Below are positions 48,590-60,400 of a stretch of 64,000 nt of DNA, in pieces. The notes under the pieces were generated by a model. It saw nothing but the letters and a program-made list of their open reading frames with translations. It ran no database searches and was not told where the DNA came from. Every line of letters starts with the position of its first letter. Positions within the stretch are counted from its first letter, which is position 1. Location of the stretch: assembly GCF_019393635.1 (NCBI RefSeq), contig NC_057861.1, forward strand, positions 78,871,327 through 78,935,326, read 5' to 3'. Made by a program: the position numbers and the translations under genes. The stretch comes from Dromiciops gliroides (taxonomy: Eukaryota > Chordata > Mammalia > Microbiotheria > Microbiotheriidae).

Positions 48590-48830
48590 TTATTCTGCTT
48601 TACACTAAAGGACAGAACTAAGACCAGTGGGTGGAAATTATAGAGCCACAGTCTTTAGCTCACTCTACCTAAACAACTGTTCAAAAATGAAATGACACAC
48701 CTTGGGAGGAAATGAGTTCCTTGTGACTGAAGCTCATCAAGCAAAGGATGGATGATCATGTCAAGAACATTGTGCAAAGAATTCTTATTTAGGGAAAGGT
48801 TGGACTAGGTGAGTACTGATGTTCTAAAGT
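48590..48830 (+). repeat. CR1/L3-type LINE 3' fragment
   Basis: 'aaaggacagaactaagacc', 'ccttgggaggaaatgagttc' and 'ggttggactaggtgag' in the L3 order. Confidence 0.6.
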
Positions 48831-49039
48831 CCTATTTCAAAATTTAATGAATTAAAAAGAAATTTAATGAATTAACTGATAATCTGTCACAGATAAAATA
48901 GTGTAAATGAAAAATAACATTGCATTAGGATAGAGATTGAGCCCTTTATTTATTTTGTATTTTGTATCTAAAACCTAGATCCCACCTACTTCCAACACAT
49001 CCAAACCATATCAGGCTCACTTCAGTTATTAGGAACACA

Positions 49040-49215
49040 GACTATTAGCTCACAGCTATTTTATGAGGTAAGTACAGGTATCATCCCCTCAATTTTATAA
49101 ATGAGCAAACAGATACAGAGAAGCAAAGTGAGATGCCCCAAATCCCACAGCTAGTAAGTGGCAGAGCTAGAACTCAAACCCATATCTGGCTCCATGACCA
49201 GTGCTCTATACCATA
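49040..49215 (-). repeat. MIR-like CORE-SINE
   Basis: 'atgagcaaacagatacagag', 'cacagctagtaagtggcaga' and 'actcaaacccatatctggct', reverse orientation. Confidence 0.7.
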
Positions 49216-49344
49216 CTTCCTCTTTATTGGTCCAATGAGAGGATGACCCTAGGGTTCCTCTCTGGTCAAAGACTAACTCCTTTCCCTACCTCCTTTCTCC
49301 AAGATGATTTCTAATCTGTAGAGCCTATTAGAAGTCACTTAGCA

Positions 49345-49496
49345 GGGGCAGCTAGATGGCGCAGTGGATAGAGCACCAGCCCTGGATTCAGGAGTACCTG
49401 AGTTCAAATCCGGCCTCAGACACTTAATACTTACTAGCTGTGTGACCCTGGGCAAGTCGCTTAACCCCAATTGCCTCACTTTAAAAAAAAAAAAAA
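49345..49496 (+). repeat. tRNA-derived marsupial SINE
   Basis: Full-length. Duplication agtcacttagca at 49333-49344 and 49497-49508. Confidence 0.95.
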
Positions 49497-49614
49497 AGTC
49501 ACTTAGCAGTCTAACAACTGTCCTTTTCCCAGCAGTCACCAGAGGAGGCCCACACATCATGATTTATAGCGACTATGGTTCTGTGAATCATTTCATCTCC
49601 CTAGGTTTTAGTTT

Positions 49615-49750
49615 CAGAGGCTCACGGATCATAAGGTTTAGAGCTAAAAGAAACTTTTGAGATTTTCTAGCCCAATCCTCATTTTATAGAAAAGAAAACA
49701 GACCCACAGAAGTTGACTTTCCCAAGGCCAAACACCTTGGAAATAGAGAT
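49615..49750 (-). repeat. MIR-like fragment
   Basis: 'cccaatcctcattttataga' with 'cagacccacagaagttgact', reverse MIR pattern. Confidence 0.5.
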
Positions 49751-49920
49751 AGACCTGGAATCCTGTAAAATGAAGGATTGGACTAGATGAACTCTAAGAT
49801 CTTATGATCTCACTTTGCCAATCCAATAAAGACTTAAAATATGCAAAGCATTGTGCTAAATGCTAGGGATGCAAATGGAAAAGCAAGGCAGTCTCTGCTT
49901 TCGTGCTGCAATAGGTACTT

Positions 49921-50073
49921 TTTTTTTTTTTTTTAGTGAGGCAATTGGGGTTAAGTGACTTGCCCAAGGTCACACAGCTAGTAAGTGTTAAGTGTGTGAG
50001 GTCGGATTTGAACTCAGGTACTCCTGACTCCAGGGCTGGTGCTCTATCCACTGCGCCACCTAGCTGCCCCTGT
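49921..50073 (-). repeat. tRNA-derived marsupial SINE
   Basis: Full-length. Duplication aataggtactt at 49910-49920 and 50074-50084. Confidence 0.95.
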
Positions 50074-50084
50074 AATAGGTACTT

Positions 50085-51636
50085 CTAATAGGTGAAGACA
50101 ACACTTGAAGGTTTCAACTGCAAGTCTGATGGAAAGACATAACGGTTCTTAGGAGGCAACAGCAAAGCATGTGGTAATAATGCATCATCTTTGATGTCAT
50201 TTCCATTGATAAAAACAATATGCATTTCCAAGCCATTTGTCATTTCCAAGGACTATGAGAACTTTGTTTTCTGGGTCATCAGTTGTCAAAACTGCTGAGG
50301 ATTTGGGGGCTGCAGTCCATGCAGAGGCAGTTACTGGGTCTCAGCCAAGGGTTGAGCTGGAAGCTAGACCTATACTCAAGGGCACAGGCAGGGAACATTG
50401 CTAATCCTGGGATTCTCAGGTTTTCCTGCCCTACAGTGATAGTTGATATGGGCAGTGGCAGGGTTTGACCACTTTTCACAAGGGCTGGGGCCAACCTGGA
50501 ACTAGGGTGGTAGTCTAGAGTTAATTATATGTGATTTATGTAGATAGAATACCCATCTCACTCATCCCCAGCAAATTTTAAAATAATTGTCAGGCAGGGA
50601 AGCAGCTAGCTGTCAATATAGTCACAAAGATTTGCATCTTATTGAGAAGGGCACCTCCAGTTAGTATTTAGTGCCAGGTCATCAGGACACAATGTACTTG
50701 GATAAATAGAAACATAATAGATGAAATGACTGGGGAAACAGAGGGAATGCCCGCCATTTACAGAACGGAAGCCACACCCTTTAAAGGACATCTGGAAGAG
50801 TGCCTGATTGATCTAGAGATACATGTAGTTTGGGGAATTAAAGAGATCTTTGTACTACTCCTGGCTCTGGTATGCACTTAGGTGATCTTTAGCAAGTCCC
50901 TAACCCTCCATGAACCTCTTTTACTTATTCTGAAAAGTTAGTTGTTTGGATTCAAAGATCTCTAAGTCTTCTGCCAGTTCTAAAAATTATGAGTCTGTGA
51001 CCACATTCATCCCATCCTGGTTCTATGTAAGACTGTCATGGTGTCACTTTAGAAAAGTCTTGGAGTTCTGTCCCTACAAATGTAACTAAAAAAAAGAAAG
51101 TGATTATGTAGATAGTCATGCTTGACAGGATATAACACATTGGAGAAAAAGACTTTCAACTCACTGGAAGAAACTGAAGCTACTTTAATTTTCCTTGGCC
51201 AGGCTAAGCCCAGAGAGGTTATGTGACTTAGCCAAAGGCACAGTTAGTAAGTGGCAGAGCTGGGATTTGAATCCAGGTCCTGATTCCAAACCCATGGGTT
51301 CCTTTCAGGACCATGTTCATTACTATCCCTGACCATGTGCTCCATCAGGAAAAGGACTTTCTTAGGTAAATTTTGTAGCTCTCCCAAGATCAACTCTCCA
51401 CATAGCATTTAACAGGTGTTTGTTGAACTGAACTGCAACACAGTGACTCTGGCATTCCAATCTTTTCACTTTTGAGGATACACTTTCTAGGCATTGTTTT
51501 CTGTGACCCATTTGTCCATTCAGCTTGATTTGAGGATATGGGCTAAGAAATTAAACTTCTGGTTTAGGCTCAGAAATGGAGTTACATGGTGCTTGGCTAT
51601 GTTCACAAAATGAGAAACAGTTTGACCATATAAATG
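50085..51636. repeat. Mostly unassigned, with two MIR fragments
   Basis: MIR-like (+) at 50845-51000 (actcctggctctggtatgca) and MIR-like (-) at 51180-51310 (agtggcagagctgggatttg). Nothing recognised in 50085-50840. Confidence 0.5.
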
Positions 51637-51644
51637 CGCTCTCG

Positions 51645-51686
<42 letters not shown>
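51637..51686 (+). repeat. (CT)n microsatellite with CTCG variants
   Basis: gctctcgctctcg followed by about 18 CT units. Confidence 0.95.
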
Positions 51687-51687
<1 letters not shown>

Positions 51688-51689
51688 TT

Positions 51690-51834
51690 TATTTTTTTTT
51701 TGGAGCAATGATGGTTAAGTGACTTGCCCAGGGTCACACAGCTAGTAAGTGTCAAGTGCCTGAAGTCAGATTGAACTCAGATCCTCCTTAATCCAGGGCC
51801 TGTGCTTTCTCCACTGTGCCACTTCGCTGTCCCC
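51690..51834 (-). repeat. tRNA-derived marsupial SINE, older
   Basis: Full-length but diverged reverse copy (inverted head gccacttcgctgtcccc). Sits directly on the CT repeat. Confidence 0.88.
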
Positions 51835-52302
51835 GGTCCTAAATACTCTTGACAGTTAATTTACCTCGTCGATATTTAGTGACTTCCTCTTGCCTACCCA
51901 AAATAGCATGTTTGTACCAGCTCCACATCCACTCAGGAGTCTTGATTAAGGGAAATAGATCAGTCGAACAACAGGCAATATAGGAAAATGTTATTTGGCT
52001 ACATACTTCTCTACATACTTTATTTTCTTCCTCCTTTGCCCTTGAAGAGATTTCCTGCTCTGAGATTGAGGTGGAGGAGAAACGTGGGAAAGGGAGGGAG
52101 GAGACACTAAGCTGCATGTTGGCCAGGTCAGCCACACAGCAACACCCAGACTGCCACTTTGAGCATAGCTGTTCCAGCAGCAGTTGCTGAAGGCTGTTCG
52201 ATGTCTGTTCTCTTATCCAGACCAGCCAGTTAAAATCCAGTCATATAACACATTTGTAAAGTGCCTGCTGGGACTATGGGAGTCAATGCTGCTGTGCCTA
52301 AA
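51835..52302. other. No recognised feature
   Basis: A 98-codon minus-strand open frame at 51839-52135 has no known domain. Confidence 0.45.
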
Positions 52303-52545
52303 TAGCTAACATTTACATAGGTCTTCAAAGTTGGCAAAGAGTCTGTACAAGTACATATATTATCTTGTTTCATCCTCTCAACAACTTTGTGAGGTAGGTG
52401 CTATTATAGTCCTCATTTTATGGATAAGGAAACGGAGGATTAGAGAGGTCAGATGATTTTCTCAGGGACATAAAGCTGGTAAGTATTGAGGGAGGGTTAT
52501 GAACTCATTTTCCCAGCTCCAGATCCAGCACTGTGCCATCTGTAG
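52303..52545 (-). repeat. CORE-SINE (MAR1-like)
   Basis: 'agctaacatttacataggtc', 'acaactttgtgaggtaggtg' and 'gataaggaaacggaggatta'. Confidence 0.75.
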
Positions 52546-52984
52546 AGCACAGACAGATTCCAAGATGCCTGAACTATCGACTTTTCCGATTCCTACCACC
52601 TGGCGAGTTTGGGGAGGCCAAGCTTCCTATTTCTTTGCTCCCCATTAACACAGGTTCCTGATACATACAAAGGGGTCCTAAGCAGACAGCTCACTTAATC
52701 TTTAATTACCTAAGACAAGAAGGAAGAGCAGCTGGTGGCAATTGACCCTAGCAGTCCACTGTGCAGGGGGATGTGTCTTAATCATTTTCTTTGTACAATA
52801 AAAAAGTGTGTGGCAACAGTATGGATTGCCTGCGTAATAATAAATATAACAGGTACTAAGTGAAAAGGGTAGACCTTCAAAGGGCCCCAAAAGTGTGAAT
52901 GGGGGCTCAAGAGCAGAGATAAGAGATCTTTCTATTTTAATAAACATATCACATTGGTCAGAGCTGCAGTAAACCCAGATCATA
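52546..52984. other. No recognised feature
   Basis: Unassigned; a 101-codon open frame on the - strand (52702-53007) partly overlaps the next repeat. Confidence 0.4.
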
Positions 52985-53148
52985 GCAACAATAATAATAG
53001 CTAACATTTATATGTTGCATATTATGTTCCGGGCACTGTGCTAAGCAGTTTGCCCAGAGTCATGCTGCTAAAAAGTGTCTGAGGCTGGATTTAAACTTGG
53101 GTCTTCCTGACTCTACACTCAGCACTATCCATTGCACCAGCTGCCTCT
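52985..53148 (-). repeat. CORE-SINE, internally deleted
   Basis: 'taatagctaacatttatatg' joined directly to 'agtttgcccagagtcatgct' and an inverted head. Confidence 0.72.
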
Positions 53149-53289
53149 CAGTGAGATCAGTGTGGGTCAGTTTCTAAAGTGACGGACTGATTTTCTGTAC
53201 TTATAGAAAACAAGGCAGCAAGCCTGATGAAGACTGCTGTTGAGCCTACATTACCATAAATCAATTGGTAAAATCCACCGAGTGCACAG

Positions 53290-53917
53290 CCTTCCTGTCA
53301 TACCAAACGTCCCTGCCTGACTCAAAGTCTTCTACACTCTAATACCACACTGCCTTTCCAGCCTCATCTCTCCTCTTTACACCACTATATTGTAGTCAAA
53401 CTTGACTAGTCTTCATCCCTCAAATATACCCTGTGTTTTTCCTGTACCTTTGCCTACATAATTCCTTAAGCCTGGAATGTCTTCCCTCCCTTTCCTTACC
53501 TGTTGAATTTCTAGGCATCCTCTTCCACTCTCCTTTTCCTCTCCACTCACACACAACCCTCCCTGGTTAGGCCCTCATTACCTCTCACCTGGACCTTTGC
53601 AATATCTACCAAATTGGTATCCCAACTTCCAATCTTTCTCCTCCATTCAACTGCAATATTGATAGGCCCAGGCTTTACCATATCACTAACTAGTTCAAGA
53701 TCCCTTTCAGTTCTCTTACCCTTAGGATAAAATTCAAACACTTTTGAAGCCCTGCAAAGTCTGACTTGTCTATTTTTCAAGGCTTATTGCAAATTGCTCT
53801 CCACCCATTCTGCATTCTAGTCAAATGGCTTGTTTGCTGTTCCATCTACGTGACTTTACAATTTTCCCTATTTGTGCCTTTGCATAAGCAGTTCCTCATG
53901 CTTAAAATTCACTTACT
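53290..53917 (+). repeat. L2 LINE 3' regions
   Basis: Two L2 pieces, 53290-53530 and 53570-53917 (ctcacctggacctttgcaat; aattgctctccacccattct). Confidence 0.7.
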
Positions 53918-53919
53918 CT

Positions 53920-53976
53920 GGGGCAGCTAGGTGGCTCAGTGAATAGAGCACCGACCCTGGATTTAGGAGGACCTGA
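53920..53976 (+). repeat. tRNA-derived SINE, 5' fragment
   Basis: Only the head and A/B-box part is present (ggggcagctaggtggctcag to aggaggacctga); the 3' half is missing. Confidence 0.85.
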
Positions 53977-54079
53977 TAGACATACAGCAACCCCTCACAA
54001 ATAACTCTGTAGTGTCCCCAGGAGGCCCATTCCCCCATAAACCTTACATTCAGGTCACTGACAAAAACTGTCTTTCCCC

Positions 54080-54250
54080 TGTCAGTCAACAAGTCAACAA
54101 GCATTTATAAACACTTACTATGTGCCAAGCACTGTGCTAAGAAATACAACCACAAGCAAAAACAAAGAGAGCCCTTGCCTTCAAGGAGCTTACATTCTAA
54201 TGGGAGAAAACAACACATAAAAGGGAAGCTGAAAAGCAGGGGTGAGAGAA
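54080..54250 (+). repeat. Interspersed repeat fragment, class uncertain
   Basis: 'aacacttactatgtgccaag', 'aaggagcttacattctaatg', as at 21455-21560. Confidence 0.55.
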
Positions 54251-54417
54251 GATACATAAAAGGGCATGATGACTAAGTCCTAAGAATGTGGGATGGTTGA
54301 TCTGAGCCCTTTCCCCAAAATGGATATTCCTAGAAGTTACCAATGAGAGATATGGGGATTCCATTTTTGTGTATGGGTTGTACAAATTAGAAAACTTGTT
54401 AAGAATTCTCTTATTTA

Positions 54418-54600
54418 GGGGTGGCTGGGTGGCACAGTGGATAGAGCACCGGCCCTGGAGTCAGGAGTACCTGAGTTCAAATCCGGCCTCAGACACTTAA
54501 CACTTACTAGCTGTGTGACCCTGGGCAAGTCACTTAACCCCAATTGCCTCACTAAAAAATAAATTAATTAATTAAAAATTTAAAAATTAAAAAAAAAAAT
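54418..54600 (+). repeat. tRNA-derived marsupial SINE
   Basis: Full-length with a long A/T-rich tail. Duplication ttaagaattctcttattt at 54399 and 54601. Confidence 0.95.
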
Positions 54601-54618
54601 TTAAGAATTCTCTTATTT

Positions 54619-55389
54619 TCCAGAGGAACTGTATGAAAACCTGGCCTAACACATCAAAAATCCTTTGTGGTGAGAGATTAAACCTAGCTGGATGTGCAAA
54701 TAGTCAAAAATTCCTGAAGACAATGAAAGCACATACCAAGAAGACTTCCCCCCTGAGCTATTTGGTGGTTTATGTTCTTTCCAGTGGCATTTCTTATCTG
54801 CTAGAGACTTTCTCACCTCCCCAACATTCCTGAGCCATTTGGGGTTTCCTGGATGTTCCAAGAGATATCCTTATCTGTAAAGACCAATCCCCCCTCCCCC
54901 CCAAAAAAAATCAGAATGAGTAATAAACTGGTTTTATTTTACATAACTGTGTCACTGTTTTTGTGGGAAACTTGGGTTTCTCACTCAATGGAATAAAATA
55001 GTCTGAAAAAAAAATAGTCTGTTTTCATAAACAGGTTTTCTTGGTGTCCTTTACTCTGTGTCTGTGGAAAGCAGCCTACTCAACTGTGCTTCACTTTGGT
55101 CCCATAAGCTTACTCTGTTTACCATTTTATTTTTGACAAGTTAACCTAAATGGTTGCTTAGACTCCTTTTCAACTCTCAAATTCTGTGCTTCTGGTCCTT
55201 GTGAAGTTGTTTATGGTTGTTTTTTTTTAACCCAAGTTTAAGAGTTTACATTTATTCCTAAGGAATTTAATCATTTTAGATTCAGCCCAATTCTATAGCC
55301 TGTCAAGACCCTTTGAAATCCAATGCAAAAGAGATCTCTCCTAACTTTGTGTCACCTACTAATTTGATAAGGACACCACATGTACTTTA
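54619..55389. other. No recognised feature
   Basis: Unassigned; includes the homopolymer-rich 'cccccctccccccc' stretch near 54890. Confidence 0.45.
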
Positions 55390-55965
55390 TCCCAGGTTCA
55401 GTTTGTTGTTGCTGTTTTTAATTTCCCATGGCTACCCATTAGTTACAAATTGAAGTACAAACTCTTCAGCCTGGAGTTTAAAGATGCTCCAGAGTATGGC
55501 CACCACCTTCCCAGCCTTGCCTTCCACTATAGCCCTACAGTGTTCCTCATCTGCTCTGACCACAATGAAATCTAATCTTTCCATATGAAAGGCCTTCAAA
55601 TACTAGAAAAGGACTACTACCATGTTCCCCCCTAAGCCTTTTCTTTCCCAGGCTAAACAAATATCTGCAGTTCCTTCAGCAATATTGTGATAGGGAGTTT
55701 GTGGGAGAGGGAGTGCCAGTGCCAGGGACCCCCGGACTCTTTAGGGGAGGATGGAGGTCCAGGTTGCATTTCAGTTATCCAGCTATTGAAATTTCTCCAT
55801 TCCTTCATGGGCTCAGCACTGGATCCACCTTCACACCATGAAGCCTTCTCTGACCACCCCACTCCTCTAGCCTGTAAACTTGACAGAAGGTTCTGGGTTT
55901 CATCCAAGAAATATATCCTCTCCCCCCACCCCCAAGACCAAGTTCACATTGCAGACATCTGATAA
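55390..55965 (+). repeat. L2 LINE 3' regions with unassigned middle
   Basis: 'ggctacccattagttacaaa', 'aactcttcagcctggagttt' and later 'gaagccttctctgaccaccc' follow L2 order. Confidence 0.65.
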
Positions 55966-56054
55966 ATATTCATTGAATGAATACTCCTGCTAGAATTAAG
56001 TATCATAAAAATAGGCAACGGGCCTTATGCAATCTTCCTGGGTATCAATTTCTT

Positions 56055-56255
56055 CATTTGTAAAAATAATAGCATTTACAGAGTCCTATAAGGCCTGCAA
56101 AGCGCTTTACATGTTATTCCAACCCTAGGAGGTGGATGCTATTATTATCCCCTTGCTACACATGAGGAAACAGAAGCAGAGTGGGATTACAGTGACTTGC
56201 CAGGCTCACAAGATTCGAAATTAAGTCTCCCTAATGCAGTGCACCAAAAAGTAAG
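56055..56255 (-). repeat. CORE-SINE (MAR1-like)
   Basis: 'gcaaagcgctttacatgtta', 'ctattattatccccttgcta' and 'catgaggaaacagaagcaga'. Confidence 0.72.
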
Positions 56256-56669
56256 CAGGTTGTACCAGCTAGCCTGAGGTCCCTTCCAGTTCTAAATCTG
56301 TGGCCTTACAGACTATGAAAGGTTTGTTATTCCTCTAGCACTGAGCAACCCACTTTAATTCCACAAATATTTATTAGGTTAACTACTACCTACAAGGCAC
56401 TGTGCTGAGCCCTCATGCATAGAATGTTGCACATATGGAGGGGAAGGAGGAAAGGGTTCAAATCTGTGATTGTGTGGAACTAAGGAATTCCCCAAGAAGA
56501 AAGTCCCTCTATCTCTGCAGATCTGTACTCAGTAACTTGTCAGCAACTTTGTCTTAGGAAACCCAGGAAACTGAGAGGTTGTAACTTGCCCGTGGTCATA
56601 CTAGCATGTGTCAGAAGTGGGAACCAAGTTGTCATTGCACATAGAAGGTGCTGAAACAATGTTGGTTGA
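56256..56669. other. No recognised feature
   Basis: Probably more CORE-SINE-derived sequence near 56270-56430, too diverged to call. Confidence 0.35.
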
Positions 56670-56808
56670 GCACAGTGGATAGAGCACCAGCCCTGGATTC
56701 AGGAGGACCTGAGTTCAAATCCGACCTCAGACCCACGCCACTTACTAGCTGTGTGACCCTGGGCAAGTCACTTAACCCCAATTGCTTCACCAAAAAAAAA
56801 AAAAAAAG
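56670..56808 (+). repeat. tRNA-derived marsupial SINE, 5'-truncated
   Basis: Starts in the head at gcacagtggatag. Duplication aatgttggttga at 56658-56669 and 56809-56820. Confidence 0.94.
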
Positions 56809-56817
56809 AATGTTGGT

Positions 56818-56867
56818 TGAATGAATGGATGAATGGATGAGTGGATAAGTGGATAAATGAATGAATC
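56818..56867 (+). repeat. (TGAA/TGGA)n microsatellite
   Basis: Imperfect tetranucleotide run directly after the SINE target site. Confidence 0.85.
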
Positions 56868-56869
56868 CC

Positions 56870-57130
56870 CCACTACCAGACAGTGAGGCTCAGATCTTTC
56901 TTGACAATTATTAGCTGTGTGATCATGGGCAAGTCATTTTACCTCTCTAAGCCTGTTTCCTCCTCTGAAAAATGGGGATAACACCTATAGTACCCATCTC
57001 ACAGGATGAGATTTGGTCAAAGATATTGTTCTGTTTAAAACACTTCATAATATAACACAATTTATTGACAATAATTTATTAAGGGCCTACTATGTACAAA
57101 GCACGGTGCTAGGTACAGGGTAAGGGTAGG
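56870..57130 (+). repeat. MIR (+) and adjoining repeat fragment
   Basis: 56870-57055 is MIR-like (tattagctgtgtgatcatgg; gaaaaatggggataacacc). 57057-57130 carries 'aagggcctactatgtacaaa', a separate dispersed repeat. Confidence 0.7.
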
Positions 57131-57321
57131 GGAGAGATACAAAAATAATTAAGCCACCATGAATGCACCAGAGCCAAAATAAAGGAAAAGCCTGATTCAG
57201 TCAGGAAGCCTTTTATATCCTTTCTTCTTAAGGGAGGAACCAACAACTGTCTTCTCAAGGTATAGCCAAGCTCAAGGCAGCTAATATCCTTAAGGAACAG
57301 CCTGTGGTCTAGGATAGCTAA

Positions 57322-57448
57322 TCACCGGGTGAAGAGCATCACCAGCTCACACTGGAGGGAGTGGGGGAACATGTCCACTGGCACAGCTCGTCTCAGAACA
57401 AAAGGCTCACCAAGAAGATTCCCATCAGGATCTGAGGGCCGGCACAAC
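57322..57448 (-). CDS. TRMT2B: TRMT2B terminal coding exon
   Basis: 127 nt including stop TGA (57322-57324). Acceptor tctgcag|gttg. Encodes LCRPSDPDGNLL through CELVMLFTR. The 3' UTR extends leftward; aataaa on the - strand near 57061-57066 is a possible poly(A) signal. Confidence 0.93.
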
Positions 57449-60400
57449 CTGCAGACACAAAAGAGTTGGAAAGCATGAAGTATTTGCTTGTGTTAGCATG
57501 CTTCAACACTTCAGGAGAAAGAACTGCTCCAAGGCAGGGGCTCTTCACCTGGGCCCCCTGGTCAGTCAGCTAGAGCCAATGGACCCCTACTCAGAGCCAT
57601 GCTCTTAAATGCATACAATAAAATACTGAAATACAGTAACCCAAATATTTTTAAAACAAGTTCATGGCCTCTAGGTTAAGAACTGTTGCTTTGCAATGGA
57701 AACTATTGATAATTATGTAAGGATGAAAAATTTTATAACCAATAATCCCACTATTGGTTTTAGACTCTAAGGAAATATATATTAACTTCCAGTTCTACCT
57801 TCTCTCTATAAGGAAGAGTTCAGAGGAACTTGAGAAAATTTGGATGAAGTGATGCAGAAGGAAGGATGCAAAAAGGACAATCTACATGGACTACAACTAT
57901 ACACATGAAGACAATATACAGCTAGGTCCCGATAAATATGGATAAAGATTCCCTGGGAGTAGTCTCATTATTCAAAACCACACTACATATTTGGCTGGAA
58001 CCAACTACCACATTTTACATAATTATGATTTTAAATAGTACAAATTCAAATACATGAGTCAATATCAGGGGATTTGTTATTTGCAGTAATTGATATAATG
58101 ATATCAATGATATTTGTTATTTGCAGTAATTGATATCATGGCAAAAATTCAGATAAAAAGCACTGAACTATATTGGCATTAATTTATTGAAATTAAAGCA
58201 CATGCCTTTCTTTTTTTTGAACCAATACTTGAGTACTAAAGGATAAGGTTGCACACAGTCAGTCACAATCTCTCTTTTGTGGTTTGATTTAACTGTTTTG
58301 AGGGATTATACCTAACGGGGACTGTACCTAATTGAACCTGAGATTGTTGGTATTTTGTTTGGATTTCTCAGAAAGAATAAATTTTAAAATGGATCTGTGA
58401 TTTTATAAGCACTCTACACAACAGGTCCATAGCTTCTCATCCTAAGCAATTCTTACCCAAGTCTTCCCATGAAATTGCCACAAAAGGTCTATGTAACCTG
58501 CTATAGGCTATCCCTTATGACCAGGGTATCAAACTCATTGCTCAAACCAGATGAAAATGTAATTGAGAAATGTTTAACAAAATAAATAAAAATAAGACAC
58601 TGATAATGTTAATTTGTAGTTTTTTTTTTTAATTTTAACTAAAGCCTTTTATTCTATACAACTGTGAAATACAGATTATTTACCCTTTTGGCATTGCAGA
58701 CTCTGTCAATAATTTGTAGTTTTAAAGTCAACATGCAGCCCAAAACACAGCCAACAGGGATCCATTTCTACTGGAGTTTGATACCAGTGTTATAGGACTC
58801 TTAACATTCTAGGTTAACAACCTAGCACTCAGGCTGTCTGTCCATCCTTGGCCCACATTACATGACTAAGGCACTTCCTTTTTTTTTTTTTTGGTGAGGC
58901 AATTGTGGTTAAGTGATTTGCCTAGGGTCAGACAGCTAGTAAGTGTGTCAAGTGACTGAGGTCAGATTTGAACTCATGTCCTCCTGAATCCAGGACTGGT
59001 GCTCTATCCACTGCACCACCTAGCTGCCCCAGCACCTCCTTTTCTAATCCTGCCTCTCATGCATGAGACTGTTTACACCACTTCTTGTGCACAAGTCATT
59101 AGTGGATATATGTTGCAGTTTACTTACCTCTATCACCAAATGCCCTTTGTGTTTCAGGCCATTTTGAATCCTCTAGGGATTGTGGTAGTTCATGATGTGC
59201 AGTCATATAGCATAACCAGAAAAATTTTTCTTTTACCTAACCTGTAATTTCACTGGTACTGAGAAATTCTGGTGAAGAAGCACCTACCTCTGTATATTAG
59301 CAACTAACCTGTAACTTAAAGTCTTAGAAGTTAGTTGTATGGGGCAGCTAGGTGGCGCAGTGGATAGAGCACCGGCCCTGGAGTCAGGAGTACCTGAGTT
59401 CAAATCCGGCCTCAGACACTTAACACTTACTAGCTGTGTGACCCTGGGCAAGTCACTTAACCCCAATTTCCTCACTTAAAAAAAAAAGAAGTTAGTTGTA
59501 CACTACAAGGTTTTTAAGTGATCACTGAAAGTACTGCACCAAGTTCCCAAATACCATCCAGCTCCCTCTCTCTTCCTTCTGGCTCAATTCAGTGCCCAAC
59601 TCATTGTCCAATGTCATTATCTGCTCATACTCATCCAACTTTATATCTTAGTTTGGACAATAGTAATCTTAGCCTAGCTGGTGTGGATTATTATGATGAT
59701 GTCTTTAAAGAGACAATGGATCTCATACAGTAGACTCTGCATCAAGTTCTAGATGGCTACAATTGGCACACTGTCATTAACCAATAGGACAGACCACCTG
59801 GAGAACCGCATTATCCAAAGGAAAAGCTTTTTTCATTTGGATTCTGTGCAGGACATCCTTTACAACAGTGGGGAACCCTTTTGGTGACCATACATCTCCT
59901 CATTTTATGCCTCCCCTAACAATAATAATCAAAAGATTGTAAACCCAAGCAATCTCTGAGATGGAAATCTGTCAAAGAGCCTTGTATGATCTTGAAATGG
60001 GAAATGCTTTGTTGGAGGTCTTGGGTGCATTCATTCTCTGCTGAGCAAGGAAATCAAATATGGGCTGACTTAAGCCAATTTCTGAACCTTTTGGCCTCCT
60101 TGTTGTGGCAACTACTTTATATGAGTTAAACTTCCATAGGAACTAGAACATATCCTATGTTGATGTCTTTTATCCATTTCCCCCTTTTTTAAGGATCAAT
60201 AGCTTGTCTGAATAGGTTGAATTGGCATTATTTTAATTATTTGCAGTACTTTTATTTCATGTTTGAAGGAAAGCACTTTCTCTTCTAATTTCATATTGAT
60301 TTGACCTTTGTTCTAACAAGCTGATGTTCCAACTACACAAAGACAACTGATTCAGAAATGACTTCCTGATCAGTCATTAGTTGTTTATAATCTATGAGAA

